Positions 62,346-64,000 of a stretch of 64,000 bases of DNA are shown piece after piece. Source of the DNA: Tessaracoccus antarcticus (lineage in GTDB: Bacteria; Actinomycetota; Actinomycetes; Propionibacteriales; Propionibacteriaceae); assembly GCF_003688855.1 (NCBI RefSeq), contig NZ_REFW01000002.1, positions 791,895 through 855,894 on the forward strand. The letters run 5' to 3'. Below the pieces are notes generated by a model, which saw only the letters and a program-made list of their open reading frames with translations, did not search any database and was not told where the DNA came from. Numbering within the stretch: the stretch's first letter is position 1; each line of letters begins with the position of its first letter. A program made the translations under genes and the position numbers.

Positions 62346-63776
62346 GGCTCTTCACAGATAAGAGTGGGTGACCTGATCAGGATCTTGTCGGGCTGGTGAT
62401 GTGAGGGAGCCCTCAGGTTGCAAAGATGGAGGTCTCTAACGTCTCCGCTTTCCAACCCAAGGGCTCTTGTGAGAAACGCTACCCCACCTTGCCTTGATCA
62501 GTTCTGCCGTCTGGACCGTCTGGGTCTGAGCGTGGTGGCTCAACGGGTCGAACCGGGATACACGATGTTGTCGTGCGTGCCGACGACGGCCCCGACGTCT
62601 TGTCCTGTGTGCGGCCAACCAGGTGGCCGTCATGACACCGTGGTTCGTCGCGTGGCGCATGTCCCGTTTAGGTGGAAACCGACAATATTGGAGGTGTTGG
62701 CGCCGCGGTACCGGTGCCGGCCATGCGGGCGGATCTGGCGTCACAATCTTCAGGCCGCTGCTCCGTCTCGGAGCAAGCTCTCGCGGGATGCGATCACGTT
62801 GGCGGTGAAGTCCGTGGTCATTGATCGGATGTCGATCGCCCGAATCGCAGCCAACTTGGGCGTGGCGTGGAAAACCGCCCACGACGCGATCCTGGCGAGT
62901 GCCGCTGAGTTGCTCATCAACGACCCTGACAGGCTCGATGGGGTCACGACGGTCGGCGTCGATGAACATGTGTGGCGTCACACACGCTTCGGCGGCAAGT
63001 ACGTCACCGTGATCATCGATCTCACTCCGACAAGAACCGGAACCGGTCCATCGCGCCTGCTCGCGGTGGTCGAGGGACGCTCGAAGAAGGCGTTCAAGAC
63101 CTGGCTCGAGGCCCAGACCCAACAGTTCCGAAAGGCCGTAGAGGTCGTCGCAATGGACGGCTTCACCGGCTACAAGAGCGCTGCAGTGGAAGCCATCGAG
63201 AAGGTGAAGATCGTGATGGACCCGTTCCATGTGGTCGCCTTAGCCGGCACGAAACTCGACGAGTGCAGGCAGCGTCTCCAGCAAGAAACCTTGGGCCATC
63301 GTGGACGCTCAGGCGACCCGCTCTATGGGATCCGCCGGGCCGCGAGAACCCGCGCCGGACTGCTGACTGAGAAGCAACACCACCGACTCGCCGCTGTCTT
63401 CGCCAACGAGGACCATGTCGCATTCGAGGTGACGTGGAGCGTCTACCAAAGGGTCATCGACGCTTACCAAGCCGAGAAACCTGCGACCGGGAAGAAGCTC
63501 ATGACCGACTTGATCAAGAGCATCCACACCGGTGTTCCCAACGGGTTGCCAGAGGTCCGCATCCTGGGTCGCACGATGCAGCTGCGTCGTGATGACATCG
63601 TGGCCTACTTTGATCATCCGGGCACCAGTAACGGTCCCTCCGAAGCGATAAATGGGCTGTTGGAACACCTACGCGGCACTGCTCGGGGCTTCCGGAACCT
63701 GACCCACTACATCGCCAGATGCCTACTGGACGCTGGCGGCTTCATGAATCGCTCTGGGTTAGTTGGAGACTCCTGA
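62346..63776 (+). mobile_element. ISL3-family insertion sequence, right end apparently lost
   Basis: GGCTCTTC at 62346 is the characteristic first eight bases of ISL3 terminal inverted repeats, ~120 bp before the transposase. The complementary GAAGAGCC end is not found after the transposase. Instead an IS3-type element begins at about the stop codon. The element is therefore probably truncated on the right. Confidence 0.65.
62469..63776 (+). CDS. ISL3-family transposase
   Basis: About 435 residues from GTG 62469 (an upstream ATG at 62418 is possible). The N-terminal zinc-binding region has SCPVCGQPGGRHDTVVRRVAHVPF and YRCRPCGRIWRH (CPxCG and CxxC). The helix-turn-helix follows (SIARIAANLGVAWKTAHDA), then the DDE catalytic core: VGVDEHVWR (first Asp), VAMDGFTGYKSA and MDPFHVVALA (second Asp), and SNGPSEAINGLLEHLRGTARGFRNL (Glu; run shortened to GPSEAINGLL). 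All catalytic acidic residues are present. The last residues after YIARCLLDAGGF differ from the usual ISL3 ending, perhaps because of the adjacent insertion. Confidence 0.95.
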   Translation: MRNATPPCLDQFCRLDRLGLSVVAQRVEPGYTMLSCVPTTAPTSCPVCGQPGGRHDTVVRRVAHVPFRWKPTILEVLAPRYRCRPCGRIWRHNLQAAAPSRSKLSRDAITLAVKSVVIDRMSIARIAANLGVAWKTAHDAILASAAELLINDPDRLDGVTTVGVDEHVWRHTRFGGKYVTVIIDLTPTRTGTGPSRLLAVVEGRSKKAFKTWLEAQTQQFRKAVEVVAMDGFTGYKSAAVEAIEKVKIVMDPFHVVALAGTKLDECRQRLQQETLGHRGRSGDPLYGIRRAARTRAGLLTEKQHHRLAAVFANEDHVAFEVTWSVYQRVIDAYQAEKPATGKKLMTDLIKSIHTGVPNGLPEVRILGRTMQLRRDDIVAYFDHPGTSNGPSEAINGLLEHLRGTARGFRNLTHYIARCLLDAGGFMNRSGLVGDS

Positions 63777-64000
63777 GTTTGGAACGAGGATGGGGTCATG
63801 CCGAACGAGGTATCAGTAGGGAAGCCGACGACGCGTCGGTATTCAGAGCAGGAGAAGGCCGCTGCGGTGCGGATGGTCCGCAGCCTGAGGGCAGAGTTGG
63901 GATCCAGTCAGAACACCGTGGGTCGGGTCGCGACGCAGTTGGGCTACGGTGCCGAGTCCGTGCGGGCCTGGGTCAAGCAAGCCGACATTGATGACGGCGT
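63777..64000 (+). mobile_element. left part of an IS3-family element
   Basis: DNA immediately right of the ISL3 transposase stop leads straight into an IS3 orfA. The sequence TGAGTTTGGAACGAGGATGG at the junction is a plausible IS3 left terminus. The element continues beyond the window. Confidence 0.6.
63798..64000 (+). CDS. IS3-family transposase OrfA, partial at window edge
   Basis: 67 codons from ATG 63798 to the window edge. The sequence RRYSEQEKAAAVRMVRSLRA followed by VATQLGYGAESVRAWVKQAD is the typical helix-turn-helix (transposase_8/HTH_Tnp_1) of IS3 OrfA proteins. OrfB with the DDE core should follow outside the window, usually via programmed frameshifting. Confidence 0.93.
   Translation, partial: MPNEVSVGKPTTRRYSEQEKAAAVRMVRSLRAELGSSQNTVGRVATQLGYGAESVRAWVKQADIDDG

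Noticed and set aside
1..64000. CRISPR arrays, tRNA and rRNA genes
   Set aside because: No regularly spaced repeats and no cloverleaf or rRNA-like segments were seen on either strand by reading; a dedicated tRNA scan was not possible.

Overview
The window is high-GC DNA with strong G/C preference at third codon positions, frequent GTG starts, many 1-8 bp stop/start overlaps, DUF222/HNH (13E12-type) genes, an LPXTG-type wall-anchored enzyme and several ABC sugar importers without their own ATPase. Together these point to an actinomycete (Actinomycetota), possibly a member of the Propionibacteriales. The genus cannot be fixed from the sequence alone. There are no rRNA or tRNA genes, CRISPR arrays or phage genes. 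Mobile DNA is limited to an ISL3 transposase followed by the start of an IS3 element at the right edge, plus scattered gene remnants.

Layout. 1-3.4 kb: a DUF222/HNH gene cut by the window edge, a 76-aa remnant of a paralogue, and a drug-efflux MFS protein. 3.6-5.7 kb: pdxS-pdxT (vitamin B6) followed by a small tail-anchored protein with DivIVA-like motifs. 5.9-9.7 kb: a GNAT acetyltransferase and two translationally coupled MutS-like ATPases. 9.8-13 kb: an enolase, a beta-propeller glycosidase, a dehydrogenase fragment and a DUF1349 protein. 13.1-17.1 kb: nrdAB ribonucleotide reductase. Its small subunit has the class Ic signature (Glu as first metal ligand, Phe in place of the radical Tyr). 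The operon is preceded by a cobalamin riboswitch and a promoter flanked by an inverted repeat. 17.1-18.3 kb: VOC and MgtC/SapB proteins.

18.6-25.8 kb is a tight seven-gene + strand operon: pseudo-receiver/PIG-L deacetylase, ATP-grasp ligase, PHP phosphoesterase, processive GT2 membrane glycosyltransferase, a 48-aa membrane peptide, a secreted helical-toroid protein and an unknown protein. It looks like a surface-glycan assembly system and is one of the two best candidates for an undescribed system. 25.9-28.6 kb: a sortase-anchored 5'-nucleotidase and two small unknown genes. 28.8-33.9 kb: an amino-sugar-type uptake operon (kinase, binding protein, two permeases, SIS isomerase). 34-42.5 kb: cupin, dienelactone hydrolase, orphan NarL-type regulator, DUF6394 protein with a two-RCK channel, an orphan amino-acid-binding lipoprotein, an M24 peptidase and a POT peptide transporter.

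42.5-53 kb is a divergent sugar-acid (hexuronate-like) catabolic locus around an IclR regulator: ABC importer, zinc dehydrogenase, two UxuA-like enzymes, two uronate-dehydrogenase-like SDRs and an RraA-family protein. 53-54.9 kb is a three-gene operon of a caspase-like protease with two small unknown proteins, the other leading candidate for a new (possibly defence or cell-death) system. 55.3-61.6 kb: LysR regulator, Lon-N-domain protein, sugar nucleotidyltransferase, a LacI-family gene without its DNA-binding domain, and a large secreted alpha/beta hydrolase whose C-terminus carries a two-copy cysteine-containing repeat. 62.3-64 kb: the insertion sequences.
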